A stretch of DNA of 64,000 nucleotides from JAKACA01 sp049510975 (GCA_049510975.1 JBEKYM010000029.1:1-64000), one strand, 5' to 3'; counted from the first letter of the stretch, positions 26,031 to 34,027 are shown. Program-made: numbers and translations. The notes: a model not told the origin generated them from the letters alone.

Positions 26031-27023
26031 ATGGAAGGCCGCTCTCTTCGCCGCCGGTTCGGCGTCGGCACCGTCGTGGGCTGTTCGGTCATCTGTCTCG
26101 GCCTCGCCGGCTGCTCCTCGGCGACGAGTGATCGGCCGGCCACGTCGTCCACCTCGACACCGGCGGCCACAACGACTTCGACCACGCTGGCCGCTTCCTC
26201 CGTCTCGATCGTGAAGGCTCCGGTGCTCGTGGCCCGCACGACCGACGGCACGGTCGGCTACCGGAGCGTCGGCGCCGGCCCGCCCCTCGTGCTCATCATG
26301 GGGTACTCGGGGTCGATGGACAGCTGGGAGCCGAGCTTCGTCGATGCGCTCGGCCGGAGGCATCGGGTCGTGATCTTCGACAACGCCGGCATCGGGCGCA
26401 CGTCATCGTTACCGGCGCCGCTCACCGTCACGGCCATGGCTCAGCAGACGGCCGCGCTCATCGAGGCGTTGCACCTCGGCCCTACCGACGTCATCGGCTG
26501 GTCGCTCGGCGGAATGATCGCCCAAGCGCTCACCGTTCTGCACCCTGACCTCGTGCGTCGCCTCGTGCTCTGTGCCACGTTCCCCGGCAACGGCAAGGCC
26601 ACGTTCCCGAGTGCGGCGGCGATCCGGGAGCTCGGTCGCGTCGCCAGTGGCAATGCGACGGGCCTGCTCAACCTGCTCTTCCCGGCGAACCAGGAGCGAG
26701 CCGAGCGGACCTTCATCAGCCAGATCACGGAGTTCCCGCACTTCTACGTGGCGTCCGCCGCGGTCGACACGGCGCAGAACGCCGCCCTGGCATCGTGGTT
26801 GACCGGCAAAGAGACAGCTGGCCGTCACCTCGGGAGCATCTCGGCGCCGACGCTCATCGGCGACGGGCTCGAGGACCGCCTCGTGCCGACGGCCAACGAC
26901 CACGAGCTGGCGTCGGTCATCGTCGGGTCGCAGCTCGTGCTCTATCCGGACGCCGGCCACGGGTTCTTGTTCCAGGACGAGCGCACCTTCCTCGACCGCC
27001 TGGACGCCTTCCTCGGCGACTGA
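26031..27023 (+). CDS. Lipoprotein alpha/beta hydrolase
   Basis: 330 residues. A lipoprotein signal peptide ends in the lipobox GLAGC (Cys28), followed by a Thr/Ser-rich linker to about residue 55 and an alpha/beta-hydrolase domain. The triad is Ser158 (GWSLGG nucleophile elbow), Asp282 and His310 (DAGHGF); the oxyanion motif is MGYSG. It should be anchored on the outer face of the membrane and hydrolyse an ester or similar bond; substrate unknown. ATG 26031 gives a proper signal peptide, whereas the frame back to 25938 would put an unlikely basic stretch before it. Confidence 0.9.
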   Translation: MEGRSLRRRFGVGTVVGCSVICLGLAGCSSATSDRPATSSTSTPAATTTSTTLAASSVSIVKAPVLVARTTDGTVGYRSVGAGPPLVLIMGYSGSMDSWEPSFVDALGRRHRVVIFDNAGIGRTSSLPAPLTVTAMAQQTAALIEALHLGPTDVIGWSLGGMIAQALTVLHPDLVRRLVLCATFPGNGKATFPSAAAIRELGRVASGNATGLLNLLFPANQERAERTFISQITEFPHFYVASAAVDTAQNAALASWLTGKETAGRHLGSISAPTLIGDGLEDRLVPTANDHELASVIVGSQLVLYPDAGHGFLFQDERTFLDRLDAFLGD

Positions 27024-27026
27024 GGC

Positions 27027-27506
27027 TCAGGAGCGCTGTGACCACTGCTCGAGGCGCTGCTGGAAGTCCTCCACTCGGCGCAGCGTGCGACGGGACTGCA
27101 ACGTCCGGGCGCAGGCATCGAGGGCGATGCGCCGCCCGTCCTCGAGGACGAGCACCACCGTCTGATTCGGGCTCTTCGCCACCGAGCTCTCTCCGAGCAC
27201 GACCGTCTGCACGGCCGATGCTTCGATGCGGTGCGTGGAGAAGAGGTTGCGTGCCTGCAGCCGGTCGCCGCGCACGACGACGGCGAGATGGAGCAACCGG
27301 TAGAAGTAGGCCACCCACACGGCGAGGGCGCCGGCGGCGAGTACCGCCCAGATCGTGCCGCGGCCGATCAAGGCGATCGTCACGGCCGTGGCCATCACGG
27401 TCCCGAGCGCGAGGATGCCGGCGTAGGCCAGGCGCCCGCTCAAGGGCGCTCGGATCTCGATGTCCGGCATCCGAGCATCCCGGTGGGCGGTGATCACGCT
27501 CAACAT
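27027..27506 (-). CDS. Membrane protein with PH-like domain
   Basis: 159 residues: a short N-terminal segment, two transmembrane helices (~37-75) and a C-terminal beta-rich domain (GDRLQARNLFSTHRI and VLEDGRRIALDA) resembling bacterial PH-like domains. ATG 27506 is taken as the start; ATG 27470 is an alternative. The much longer open frame upstream is not coding. It converges with the hydrolase gene (3-bp gap) and follows the small lipoprotein gene. Function unknown. Confidence 0.7.
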   Translation of the reverse strand: MLSVITAHRDARMPDIEIRAPLSGRLAYAGILALGTVMATAVTIALIGRGTIWAVLAAGALAVWVAYFYRLLHLAVVVRGDRLQARNLFSTHRIEASAVQTVVLGESSVAKSPNQTVVLVLEDGRRIALDACARTLQSRRTLRRVEDFQQRLEQWSQRS

Positions 27507-27568
27507 GGTGACAGCATCACTGACTCGAGTGGTGGCTTTGGCGATCTCGGGAGAGGACAGGCTGCAGC

Positions 27569-28348
27569 TCAGCCCGGTGTGGAGGTCGGGGTCGCCGGCG
27601 GCGTGAACTCGCTCGCCGAGACGTTGGACGAGAGGTTCGTGAGGACGAGCTGTGAGCTGCCGGCGGCGTTCTGCGTGTTGGCTTCGGCGAGGACGCCGCT
27701 GTCGGTGACGCAGTAGGTCCACGAGCCGGTGGTGGCCGTTGCGTGGTAGGTGAAGCACGTCACAGCAGTGCCCGCGACCGAGGACGTCGACTCCTGTACG
27801 CCAGAGACCGACGAGTCCGCCTTGAGGGCCGCCACCGCCGCCTTCGAGCCGTAGAGGTCTTCGATGCCCGTGAGCGAACCGCTGATCGAGGCGCCGAGGG
27901 CACCGCTGAAGCACTGCCAGGCGCCCGACGACTTGGAGCAGATGACGGACTTCGAGCCGGTGGCGATCTCCTCGAAGGTGCCCGACGGCTCGGTGAAGCC
28001 GAAGAGCGAGTTCGATCCGTCGTGGGCGATCGTCAACGTCCCGTTGGTGGTCTTGCCGGTCGACTTCGACGTCAGCTTGTACGTGGCCACGAACGTGGCG
28101 GTCTGCCCAGCTTCGAGCTTCGACTCGATCTCACTGAGCGAGGCTCCGCCGGCGGCTGAGGTGCTGGTCGTGGTGCTGTTCCCGCCGGCGGCCGTTGTCG
28201 TCGTCGCACCCGAGCCGGCCGTCGTCGTGGTCGTGCTCGGAGACGACGAGGAGCTGCAGGCGGTGGCACCGAGGGCGATGGCGGCGAGGGCGAGCGACGC
28301 GGCGAGCCGGCTGGAAAGCCTCGTGGTCGTCTTCGGAGTCATCTTCAT
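27569..28348 (-). CDS. Ser/Thr-rich lipoprotein
   Basis: 259 residues with a lipoprotein signal ending ALGATAC (Cys31), then a ~40-residue Ser/Thr/Gly/Ala linker that probably crosses the wall, and a ~180-residue beta-rich domain with four Cys that could form disulfides. The domain (TATFVATYKLTSKSTGK, then FTEPSGTFEEIATGSKSVIC) is similar in outline to small actinobacterial surface lipoproteins of unknown role. GGAGG lies 9 nt before the ATG, an unusually good ribosome-binding site for this region. Possible LppX/LprG-like lipid carrier, but I cannot show this. Confidence 0.8.
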   Translation of the reverse strand: MKMTPKTTTRLSSRLAASLALAAIALGATACSSSSSPSTTTTTAGSGATTTTAAGGNSTTTSTSAAGGASLSEIESKLEAGQTATFVATYKLTSKSTGKTTNGTLTIAHDGSNSLFGFTEPSGTFEEIATGSKSVICSKSSGAWQCFSGALGASISGSLTGIEDLYGSKAAVAALKADSSVSGVQESTSSVAGTAVTCFTYHATATTGSWTYCVTDSGVLAEANTQNAAGSSQLVLTNLSSNVSASEFTPPATPTSTPG

Positions 28349-28475
28349 GGGTAGGACCTCCTACGCGAGCGCTCGTACCGCCGCGAGAACTTGTTCGGAA
28401 CCGACCGTCCAGTGTCCCACGTTCCCGGACCGTGTCCGGTGACCGCCCCGACCCAAAGCGGCAGTGGGCGCTGCC

Positions 28476-28907
28476 TCAGCGCTCGTAGATGATGAACGAC
28501 GTCCGGTGCCCGACGACGTCGTAGAGGGAGCGGGCAGGACTGTTGAACTCCTGCGTCTCCCAGTAGGTGCGGGTGGCTCCGCGCCGGTCAGCTTCCTCAT
28601 AGACCGCCTCGATCAACCGGCGGGCGGCACCGGTGCCCCGCTCAGCCGGATCGACGAAGAGGTCCTCGAGATAGCAGTACGTGCTGTCCGACCAGGTCGA
28701 AGGGTGGAACACGAGGTGAGCGAAGCCGACCACCTGACCGCTCTCGGCGACCGCCGCCAGCCCGAGGAGCCCGTCGGTCCCCTGGCACAGCCGGCGGAAG
28801 GTCAACTCGGTCACCGCTGCCGGTACCTCGCCTCGGTAGAAGTGCAGATAGGCGTTCCACAACTGCTCCCACCCATCTCGATCTGCAAGCTCGAGCTGCC
28901 GGATCAT
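28476..28907 (-). CDS. GNAT-family N-acetyltransferase
   Basis: 143 residues with the GNAT fold: an N-terminal acceptor region, then motif A LEDLFVDPAERGTGAARRLI (acetyl-CoA pyrophosphate loop RGTGAA) and a C-terminal strand RTSFIIYER. Acetyl-CoA-dependent acetylation of an amine is expected; the substrate is unknown. ATG 28907 has AGGAGG 9 nt upstream. It diverges from the PIG-L deacetylase gene across 69 bp. Confidence 0.9.
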   Translation of the reverse strand: MIRQLELADRDGWEQLWNAYLHFYRGEVPAAVTELTFRRLCQGTDGLLGLAAVAESGQVVGFAHLVFHPSTWSDSTYCYLEDLFVDPAERGTGAARRLIEAVYEEADRRGATRTYWETQEFNSPARSLYDVVGHRTSFIIYER

Positions 28908-28964
28908 CGGGCGCCTCCTGGGCCGCTGCGTTGTCGGAGCGTCAGTCTGCCGCGGGCGAACCGC

Positions 28965-28970
28965 TACCGT
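28965..28970 (+). promoter_or_regulatory. Predicted leaderless -10 element of the PIG-L gene
   Basis: TACCGT ends 6 nt before the ATG at 28977, and no Shine-Dalgarno is seen. It shares the spacing of the other TANNNT elements in this window. Confidence 0.4.
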
Positions 28971-28976
28971 CGCACC

Positions 28977-29717
28977 ATGACCAGCGGCCTCGGTTCCCCC
29001 CTGGCAACGCCGCCAGAAGTCGGCAAGGTGCTCGTCGTCACCGCCCACCCCGACGACGTCGACTTCGGCTCGGCCGGAACAGTCGCCATGTGGACGAACG
29101 AAGGGATCGAAGTCGTTTACTGCATCATCACCGACGGTGCCGCCGGCTCGTCGGACCCGGACGTGGTGCTGTCCGAGCTTCCCGCCCGCCGGCAGGCCGA
29201 GCAGCGCAAGGCGGCCGCCGAGGTGGGCGTGAGCGACGTGAGCTTCCTCGGCTACCCCGATGGACGCCTCGAGGTCAGCTATGGCCTGCGAAGCGACATC
29301 AGCCGGGTCATCCGCCAGGTGCGCCCGGACCGGGTCGTCTGCCAGTCGCCGGAGCGCAACTGGGAGCGAATCCGGGCGAGCCACCCCGATCACCTGGCGG
29401 CTGGCGAAGCCGTCCTGCAAGCGGTCTACCCCGATGCTCGCAACCCGTACGCCCACCCGGAGCTGCTCGGGGACGGTCTGGAGGCTCACGCGGTGGCGGA
29501 GGTCTGGCTGATGGCCTCGCCCCGCGCCGATCACTTCGTCGACATCTCGAACACCATGGAACGAAAGATCGCTGCCCTCAAGTGTCACGAGAGCCAGGTC
29601 GGCGACGCCGCCGGCCTCGAGGAGTTCGTCCGCCGGTGGGCGACGAGCACGGCCGAGCGGGCGGGTTTCTTGCCCGGCCACTGTGCCGAGGTGTTCCAAG
29701 TCGTCGATACGCGTTGA
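28977..29717 (+). CDS. PIG-L family deacetylase (LmbE/MshB-like)
   Basis: 246 residues. The AHPDD motif near residue 23 gives the zinc ligands His and Asp plus the catalytic Asp; the third zinc ligand is the His of SHPDHLAAG (~139). The motif continues VDFGSAGT where many members have Glu, which occurs in LmbE-type proteins. The family deacetylates N-acetylglucosamine conjugates, including GlcNAc-inositol (MshB) and mycothiol conjugates (Mca). With an MshC-like ligase 8 kb downstream, a mycothiol role is plausible but not shown. A hairpin follows the stop. Confidence 0.88.
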   Translation: MTSGLGSPLATPPEVGKVLVVTAHPDDVDFGSAGTVAMWTNEGIEVVYCIITDGAAGSSDPDVVLSELPARRQAEQRKAAAEVGVSDVSFLGYPDGRLEVSYGLRSDISRVIRQVRPDRVVCQSPERNWERIRASHPDHLAAGEAVLQAVYPDARNPYAHPELLGDGLEAHAVAEVWLMASPRADHFVDISNTMERKIAALKCHESQVGDAAGLEEFVRRWATSTAERAGFLPGHCAEVFQVVDTR

Positions 29718-29728
29718 GCACCGGCGCT

Positions 29729-29756
29729 GCCGTTGCAAGGCCCGCAGGGCAACGGC
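29729..29756 (+). terminator. Hairpin after the PIG-L gene
   Basis: An 8-bp perfect stem (gccgttgc / gcaacggc) with a 12-nt loop starts 11 nt after the stop codon. No T-run follows, so it may be an intrinsic-like terminator of the GC-rich type or a 3'-end protective hairpin. Confidence 0.45.
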
Positions 29757-29820
29757 GATACTTCGTCCGGGGCTCACGCCGGCGGTCGAAACGAACCGAG
29801 TCGAGGTCCAGGAGGTAGTT

Positions 29821-30339
29821 GTGGCGAAGATCATCGGGTTTCCCAATCCGGTCAACGAGACCTCGGCGCGAGTGGTTGCCGGCGGCGTCGTCGCCATGAG
29901 CACTGCCACGATCGCCCTCGACCAACCGTGGATTCTCGTCCCGCTGACCTACGGCTTCGCCGCCCGAGTGCTGACGGGACCAAAGCTCAGCCCGCTCGGG
30001 CAATTGGCGACCAAGGTCATCACGCCGCGGCTGAACGTCGAGCACCACTTCGTCCCGGGTCCGCCGAAGCGCCTCGCCCAAGGCGTCGGCTTCGCCATGT
30101 CGGCTGCCGCGCTCCTGCTGGCCGCCACGGGGCGCAAGCGAGCTGCCTACCGGGTACTTGCCGGTCTCTTGACGGCGGCCAGCCTGGAGGCGTTCTTCGG
30201 CATCTGTGTCGCCTGTCGCGTCTTTCCCCTCCTCATGAGAGCCGGCCTCATCCCCGAGGATGTCTGTCGCGAGTGCGGCGACCTCTGGCAGCGCGGCGAG
30301 CGCGACCGTGGCGAACCGGACGAGGCCGACGTCGCCTGA
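29821..30339 (+). CDS. DUF4395 membrane protein
   Basis: 172 residues, matching the usual DUF4395 shape: an N-terminal VNETSARVVAG segment, two to four hydrophobic helices and a C-terminal GICVACRVF motif whose Cys pair is typical of the family. DUF4395 proteins often neighbour redox or thiol genes, and a thiol-redox role has been supposed. GTG 29821 is preferred because GGAGG ends 5 nt upstream. Its last 80 bp overlap the start of the S53 peptidase frame. Confidence 0.85.
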   Translation: MAKIIGFPNPVNETSARVVAGGVVAMSTATIALDQPWILVPLTYGFAARVLTGPKLSPLGQLATKVITPRLNVEHHFVPGPPKRLAQGVGFAMSAAALLLAATGRKRAAYRVLAGLLTAASLEAFFGICVACRVFPLLMRAGLIPEDVCRECGDLWQRGERDRGEPDEADVA

Positions 30340-31762
30340 CCGAACGGGTCGCCGGCGCCGGCGAACCCTCGGGATCGCCGCAGGCTGCTCGCTGCTGCTG
30401 GCGGCTTGCACGAGCGGCTCGACGAACGCAGCCTCCACGCTCGCACGCCACCACAGCCCGCCGGCGACGGCCTACGAGCTGCCTCGGGTCGTGCACCCGG
30501 TGTCGTTCGCCCGGCTCGCCGGCGCCGAGCGCTTCGCCTCCGCACCCACCACGGCGACATGCGAGGCGACGATGGGGATCGCCTGCTACGACCCGGCGCA
30601 ACTGCAGGCCGCCTACGACCTTGGCCCGCTCTATTCGGCCGGCGATACCGGCAAGGGCGAGACGATCGTCATCGTCGACTGTTTCGGGTCTCCAACGATC
30701 CGCGCCGACCTCGCCACCTTCGACAGCGCCTTCCACCTGCCGGCGCCTCCGTCGCTCTCGATCGTGACGCCTGCCGGCTCCCTGCCTCCCTGGGACCCGT
30801 CCTCGGGAGGGCCGATGGTGTCCTGGGGCGAGGAAACCTCGCTGGACGTCGAGTACGCCCACGCCATGGCGCCGGGGGCTCGGCTTGTGCTGCTCGAGAC
30901 GCCCGTGGCCGAGACCGAGGGGACGGCGGGCTTCCCGCAGATCGTGACGGCCGAGATCTGGGCGATCGAGCATGTCGACCCCTCCGTCATCAGCCAGAGC
31001 TTCGGCGCCACCGAGGGCACGTTCCCGAGCGCTTCCTCCATCCTCGGGCTCCGGAGCGCCTACGAGTTGGCGAAGAAGGACGACGTCACCGTTCTGGCGG
31101 CCACGGGCGACGACGGCAGCACGGACTTCTCGTCGGTTTCCGGCACGACGTTGTTCACGTCCCGGGCGGTCGACTGGCCGGGGACCGATCCGCTCGTCAC
31201 CGCAGTCGGTGGATTGCAGCTGCACCTGAGTCGCAACGGCAGCCGCCTGCTGCCCGACAACGTCTGGAACGACACCAACTTGTATGGGACGCCCTCGGCC
31301 GGCTCGGGCGGGGTGTCGTCGGTCTTTGCGCGGCCAGCGTTCCAGGCGAGCGTCGCCGGCATCGTCGGGAGCCGACGTGGCGTGCCCGACGTCAGCCTCA
31401 GCGCGTCGCAGGACGGCGGTGCGATCGTCTATCAGTCGTTTCCCGGCGGTTCGACGGGTTTTGCCGTCATCGGCGGGACGAGCGAGGCCACTCCGTTGTT
31501 CGCCGGCATCGTCGCCATCGCCGACCAGGTGGCCGGCAAGCACCTCGGATGGCTCGACGCAGACCTCTACCGGCTCGGGTCTGATCACGCCGCCGGCATC
31601 ATCGACGTCACGGTCGGTTCGAACACCGTGACGTTCCAGCAAGACGGGCACACCGTCACGGTGCCGGGCTATGAGGCGGTGCCCGGTTACGACCTCGCCA
31701 GCGGTCTCGGCACCGTGAACGCCACGTTGCTGGCGCGTGAGCTGAAGGCGATGAACGGTTGA
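30260..31762 (+). CDS. S53 (sedolisin/kumamolisin-type) serine peptidase, lipoprotein
   Basis: 500 residues. A basic RRRRR stretch precedes a hydrophobic segment ending LLAAC (Cys50), so this looks like a lipoprotein. The catalytic domain (~108-495) has the S53 residues: Glu192 and Asp196 (EETSLD), the oxyanion Asp284 (ATGDDG) and nucleophile Ser408 in GGTSEATP, with a terminal calcium site around Asp449 and Asp478. S53 peptidases are acid proteases. Only ~60 residues separate the lipobox from the catalytic domain, far short of the usual ~180-residue pro-domain. ATG 30260 has GAGG upstream and overlaps DUF4395 by 80 bp; a GTG at 30311 would reduce the overlap. Confidence 0.88.
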   Translation: MSVASAATSGSAASATVANRTRPTSPDRTGRRRRRTLGIAAGCSLLLAACTSGSTNAASTLARHHSPPATAYELPRVVHPVSFARLAGAERFASAPTTATCEATMGIACYDPAQLQAAYDLGPLYSAGDTGKGETIVIVDCFGSPTIRADLATFDSAFHLPAPPSLSIVTPAGSLPPWDPSSGGPMVSWGEETSLDVEYAHAMAPGARLVLLETPVAETEGTAGFPQIVTAEIWAIEHVDPSVISQSFGATEGTFPSASSILGLRSAYELAKKDDVTVLAATGDDGSTDFSSVSGTTLFTSRAVDWPGTDPLVTAVGGLQLHLSRNGSRLLPDNVWNDTNLYGTPSAGSGGVSSVFARPAFQASVAGIVGSRRGVPDVSLSASQDGGAIVYQSFPGGSTGFAVIGGTSEATPLFAGIVAIADQVAGKHLGWLDADLYRLGSDHAAGIIDVTVGSNTVTFQQDGHTVTVPGYEAVPGYDLASGLGTVNATLLARELKAMNG

Positions 31763-31786
31763 CCTGCGGGCCGAGCCTTGTACACT
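31759..31786 (+). promoter_or_regulatory. Promoter of the rsgA leader
   Basis: TTGACC (31759-31764), 16 bp, then TACACT (31781-31786) is the best sigma-70-type promoter in the window. It begins inside the last codons of the peptidase gene. Transcription from about 31793 would produce a ~190-nt leader before rsgA. Confidence 0.55.
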
Positions 31787-31815
31787 GGGAGTTCCGCCTG
31801 AGCGAAAGGAGGTCC

Positions 31816-31884
31816 GTGGAGATGACTGTTGACTGCCAACTGTCGGTACCTGCTGACCGAGCGCTCGGGTGTGCGACCACCTGA
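31816..31884 (+). CDS. Candidate 22-residue leader peptide upstream of rsgA
   Basis: A short ORF (GTG 31816, or ATG 31822) follows a near-perfect Shine-Dalgarno AAAGGAGGT at 31805-31813, much stronger than that of most genes here. The peptide has two Cys, at positions 7 and 19, and ends Cys-Ala-Thr-Thr. Its stop lies between two segments that can pair alternatively, which is the arrangement of a transcription attenuator. It is too short for domain analysis, so translation is inferred only from the ribosome-binding site and position. Confidence 0.4.
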   Translation: MEMTVDCQLSVPADRALGCATT

Positions 31885-31917
31885 TCCCGCAGCTCCGAGC
31901 GTCTGTTCTCGACGCTC
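31857..31917 (+). promoter_or_regulatory. Attenuator-like alternative hairpins in the rsgA leader
   Basis: Four segments are visible. Segment 1 ccgagcg (31857-31863) and segment 2 cgctcgg (31862-31868) form the palindrome ccgagcgctcgg. Segment 3 ccgagcg (31895-31901) is a copy of segment 1 and is fully complementary to segment 2. Segment 3 also begins gagcgtc (31897-31903), which pairs perfectly over 7 bp with segment 4 gacgctc (31911-31917) around a 7-nt loop. Pairings 2:3 and 3:4 exclude each other. The leader ORF stops at 31884, between 2 and 3. No T-run follows 3:4. Confidence 0.4.
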
Positions 31918-31983
31918 CCAGTGTGCAAGTGATCCCGTGATCGATCCGTCCGTGCGCTCCCGTACCCGAGGAGCCACCTCACC

Positions 31984-33123
31984 GTGATCGAAGCATCTGC
32001 TCCACCCCCGGGCGTGCCGCCCGGGGAAACACCTGCTGCACCAACCCCTTTGCCGTCAGCCGCTCCGGTCGCCGGCCTTGCCGGACTCGGCTGGGATGAC
32101 GGCTTCGCCGAGCTGTTCCGCGCCGAGGTCGACCGCCTCGATCCGTCGCTCCAACCCTCTGCCGTGGCCGGCCGCGTACTCCGGCGGGACCGCACCGTCT
32201 GCACGGTCGGCACTGACGCCGGCGACCGCCAACTCGCCATCGCCCAGCGGTTGCTCGCCTCCCCGCTCGAGGCGCCGACGACGGGAGACTTCGTCGTCGT
32301 CGCCGGTGGAGACGTCGTCGCCGTCCTCGAGCGGCGCACGGCGATGATGCGGGCGGCGTTCCGGGACCTGTCCGCACAGGTGCTGGCGGCCAACGTCGAC
32401 ACCGTGCTGGCGGTCTCCTCGCTCGCGAACCCGTGGCGGCCGCGACGCGTCGAGCGGCTGCTCGTGATCGCTTGGCAGACCGGTGCGTTGCCGCTCGTCG
32501 TGCTGACGAAAGCCGACCTCTGTGGCGAGGCGGCCGAGGTCTACGACGCCGCCCGGGCCATCTCGCCAGGTTGTGCCGTCCACGTCGTGAGCGCGCTCAC
32601 GGGCCAGGGCATGGAAGGGCTCGCCGCCGAGCTCGCGCCGAGAACGACGTCGGTCATGATCGGCACGTCGGGAGCGGGCAAGTCGACGCTCGCGAACTTC
32701 CTCAGCAACGGACAGGCCGGACTGGCCACCCAGGAGGCCCGTGCCGACGGCAAGGGACGCCACACGACCGTCACCCGCGAGCTCGTGCACCTCTCGAACG
32801 GCGCCCTCATGATCGATACGCCGGGGTTGCGGGCCGTGGGTCTCTGGGACGCCGAGGAAGCGCTCGGCGATGCCTTCAGCGACGTCGAGGAGCTGGCGCT
32901 CGGGTGCCGCTTCAACGACTGCGCCCATGACCGAGAGCCGGGCTGTGCCGTCAAGGAGGCGATCGAGGACGGCCGGCTCGAAGCGGCTCGCCTGGAGAGC
33001 TATCGCCGGCTTCAGCGCGAGCAGCGGCGGCTGGCGGCGCGGACCGATGCTCGCCTGCGAGCCGAGCGGGCCGCCGAATTCAAAGCCTTCGGGAAGCAGA
33101 TGCGCACGCAGTTCTACCGCTGA
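31984..33123 (+). CDS. rsgA: Ribosome small-subunit-dependent GTPase RsgA
   Basis: 379 residues: an N-terminal OB-type domain, a circularly permuted GTPase domain with G4 TKAD (175-178), then G1 GTSGAGKST (227-235) and G3 DTPG (278-281), and a C-terminal zinc-finger helical domain (Cys308, Cys313, His315, Cys321). RsgA checks late 30S ribosome maturation. The ~35-residue Ala/Pro-rich N-terminal extension before the OB domain is longer than usual. GTG 31984 has GAGGAG 10 nt upstream. The gene has its own promoter, a structured leader and a strong terminator, so it is probably monocistronic. Confidence 0.93.
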   Translation: MIEASAPPPGVPPGETPAAPTPLPSAAPVAGLAGLGWDDGFAELFRAEVDRLDPSLQPSAVAGRVLRRDRTVCTVGTDAGDRQLAIAQRLLASPLEAPTTGDFVVVAGGDVVAVLERRTAMMRAAFRDLSAQVLAANVDTVLAVSSLANPWRPRRVERLLVIAWQTGALPLVVLTKADLCGEAAEVYDAARAISPGCAVHVVSALTGQGMEGLAAELAPRTTSVMIGTSGAGKSTLANFLSNGQAGLATQEARADGKGRHTTVTRELVHLSNGALMIDTPGLRAVGLWDAEEALGDAFSDVEELALGCRFNDCAHDREPGCAVKEAIEDGRLEAARLESYRRLQREQRRLAARTDARLRAERAAEFKAFGKQMRTQFYR

Positions 33124-33130
33124 CGGCCGG

Positions 33131-33149
33131 CGGCGGGCTGGGCCCGCCG
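33131..33149 (+). terminator. rsgA terminator
   Basis: An 8-bp perfect GC stem (cggcgggc / gcccgccg) with a 3-nt loop begins 8 nt after the rsgA stop and is followed by TCTGTT. This is a convincing intrinsic terminator. Confidence 0.65.
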
Positions 33150-33171
33150 TCTGTTCGAGCCGGAAGCGGCG

Positions 33172-33220
33172 AAGGTGCTTGAGGTTGTGCGTCATAGAGC
33201 CAAGCAACCTCACGCACCTT
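33172..33220 (+). repeat. Long inverted repeat upstream of the ECF sigma gene
   Basis: Two 16-nt arms (33172-33187 and 33205-33220) pair with a single mismatch around a 17-nt loop. It lies between the rsgA terminator and the sigma-factor start. In RNA it would be a very stable hairpin; in DNA it could bind a dimeric regulator. A GGAACC hexamer at 33223 directly follows, resembling an ECF -35 element. Confidence 0.6.
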
Positions 33221-33292
33221 GCGGAACCCTCGGCCGGCGCGGACGTGCTGTCAGTCTGGGCTCGCCGGAGGCTCCGCGACTTGCGAGGCGCG

Positions 33293-34027
33293 GTGTCCTA
33301 CGCTCGGAGCATCACCACGGCGTTCGATCAGCCGAGCAATGGTTACGCCTCCGACGACGAGGCGTATCTCGTCGCGGCCGCCCGCGAGGGGAATCGGGCA
33401 GCACTCGAGTCGCTGCTGCGGCGCCACTACGAGCGCTGCTTTGCCCTCTGCCGCCGGCTCCTCGGCGACGACGACGACGCCCTCGATGCCGCCCAGGAAG
33501 CCATGATCGCCATCGCCCGCGGCATCGGCGCCTTCGACGGGCGCAGCGCCTTTGCGACGTGGGTGTACCGAGTCACGACGAACGCAGCCTTCGACGAGCT
33601 TCGCCGTCGGCGCCGGCGTCCTCCAGAGGACTGGCGCGAACCGCCCGAAGGAGTCGATCCCGTCGACTTCTACCTGGCCGAGCCCGAGAGTGCCGATGTC
33701 GTCGGCGAGAGCGTGACGACCCGCTTGGCACTCGACCAGGCGCTGCACCAGCTGTCCGAGGAGCATCGGACCGCCGTGGTGCTGCGCGACATGATGGGCC
33801 TCGAATACTCCGAGATCGCCGAGGTCCTGCTCGTGCCGATCGGCACGGTGCGATCGCGCATTGCTCGGGGCCGTGCGGCGCTGGCGAGAGCACTTTCGAA
33901 CGAAGCGCTCGCAGGGGACCGGCGCCAGACCGGCAACTCCGCCGACGCCGACGCCGATGACGAACCGACCACGGAGTGGAACTCGACACCCTCCGCCGAC
34001 GTCGAAGCTCCTGGACCACGCCGATGA
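33293..34027 (+). CDS. ECF RNA polymerase sigma factor
   Basis: About 244 residues: sigma region 2 (LLRRHYERCFALCRRLLGDD, then DALDAAQEAMIAIARGI and the -10-binding FATWVYRVTTNAAFDELRRR), a linker, and region 4 with LPxEHRTAVVLRD-like and YSEIAEVLLVPIGTVRSRIARGR helix-turn-helix, plus an acidic tail. The start is uncertain. GTG 33293 has GAGG close by and lies downstream of an ECF-like promoter; GTG 33245 is possible. The longer frame passes through the rsgA terminator and is rejected. The stop overlaps the anti-sigma start (ATGA), giving the usual sigma/anti-sigma pair. Confidence 0.9.
   Translation: MSYARSITTAFDQPSNGYASDDEAYLVAAAREGNRAALESLLRRHYERCFALCRRLLGDDDDALDAAQEAMIAIARGIGAFDGRSAFATWVYRVTTNAAFDELRRRRRRPPEDWREPPEGVDPVDFYLAEPESADVVGESVTTRLALDQALHQLSEEHRTAVVLRDMMGLEYSEIAEVLLVPIGTVRSRIARGRAALARALSNEALAGDRRQTGNSADADADDEPTTEWNSTPSADVEAPGPRR

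Noticed and set aside
28425..28439. Short hairpin ccggac-cgt-gtccgg between the GNAT and lipoprotein genes
   Set aside because: 6-bp stem with no T-run and 36 nt away from the stop; too weak to call a terminator in such GC-rich DNA.
32870..33292. Upstream extension of the ECF sigma-factor frame
   Set aside because: It would run through rsgA, its terminator and the long inverted repeat; sigma homology begins after 33330.
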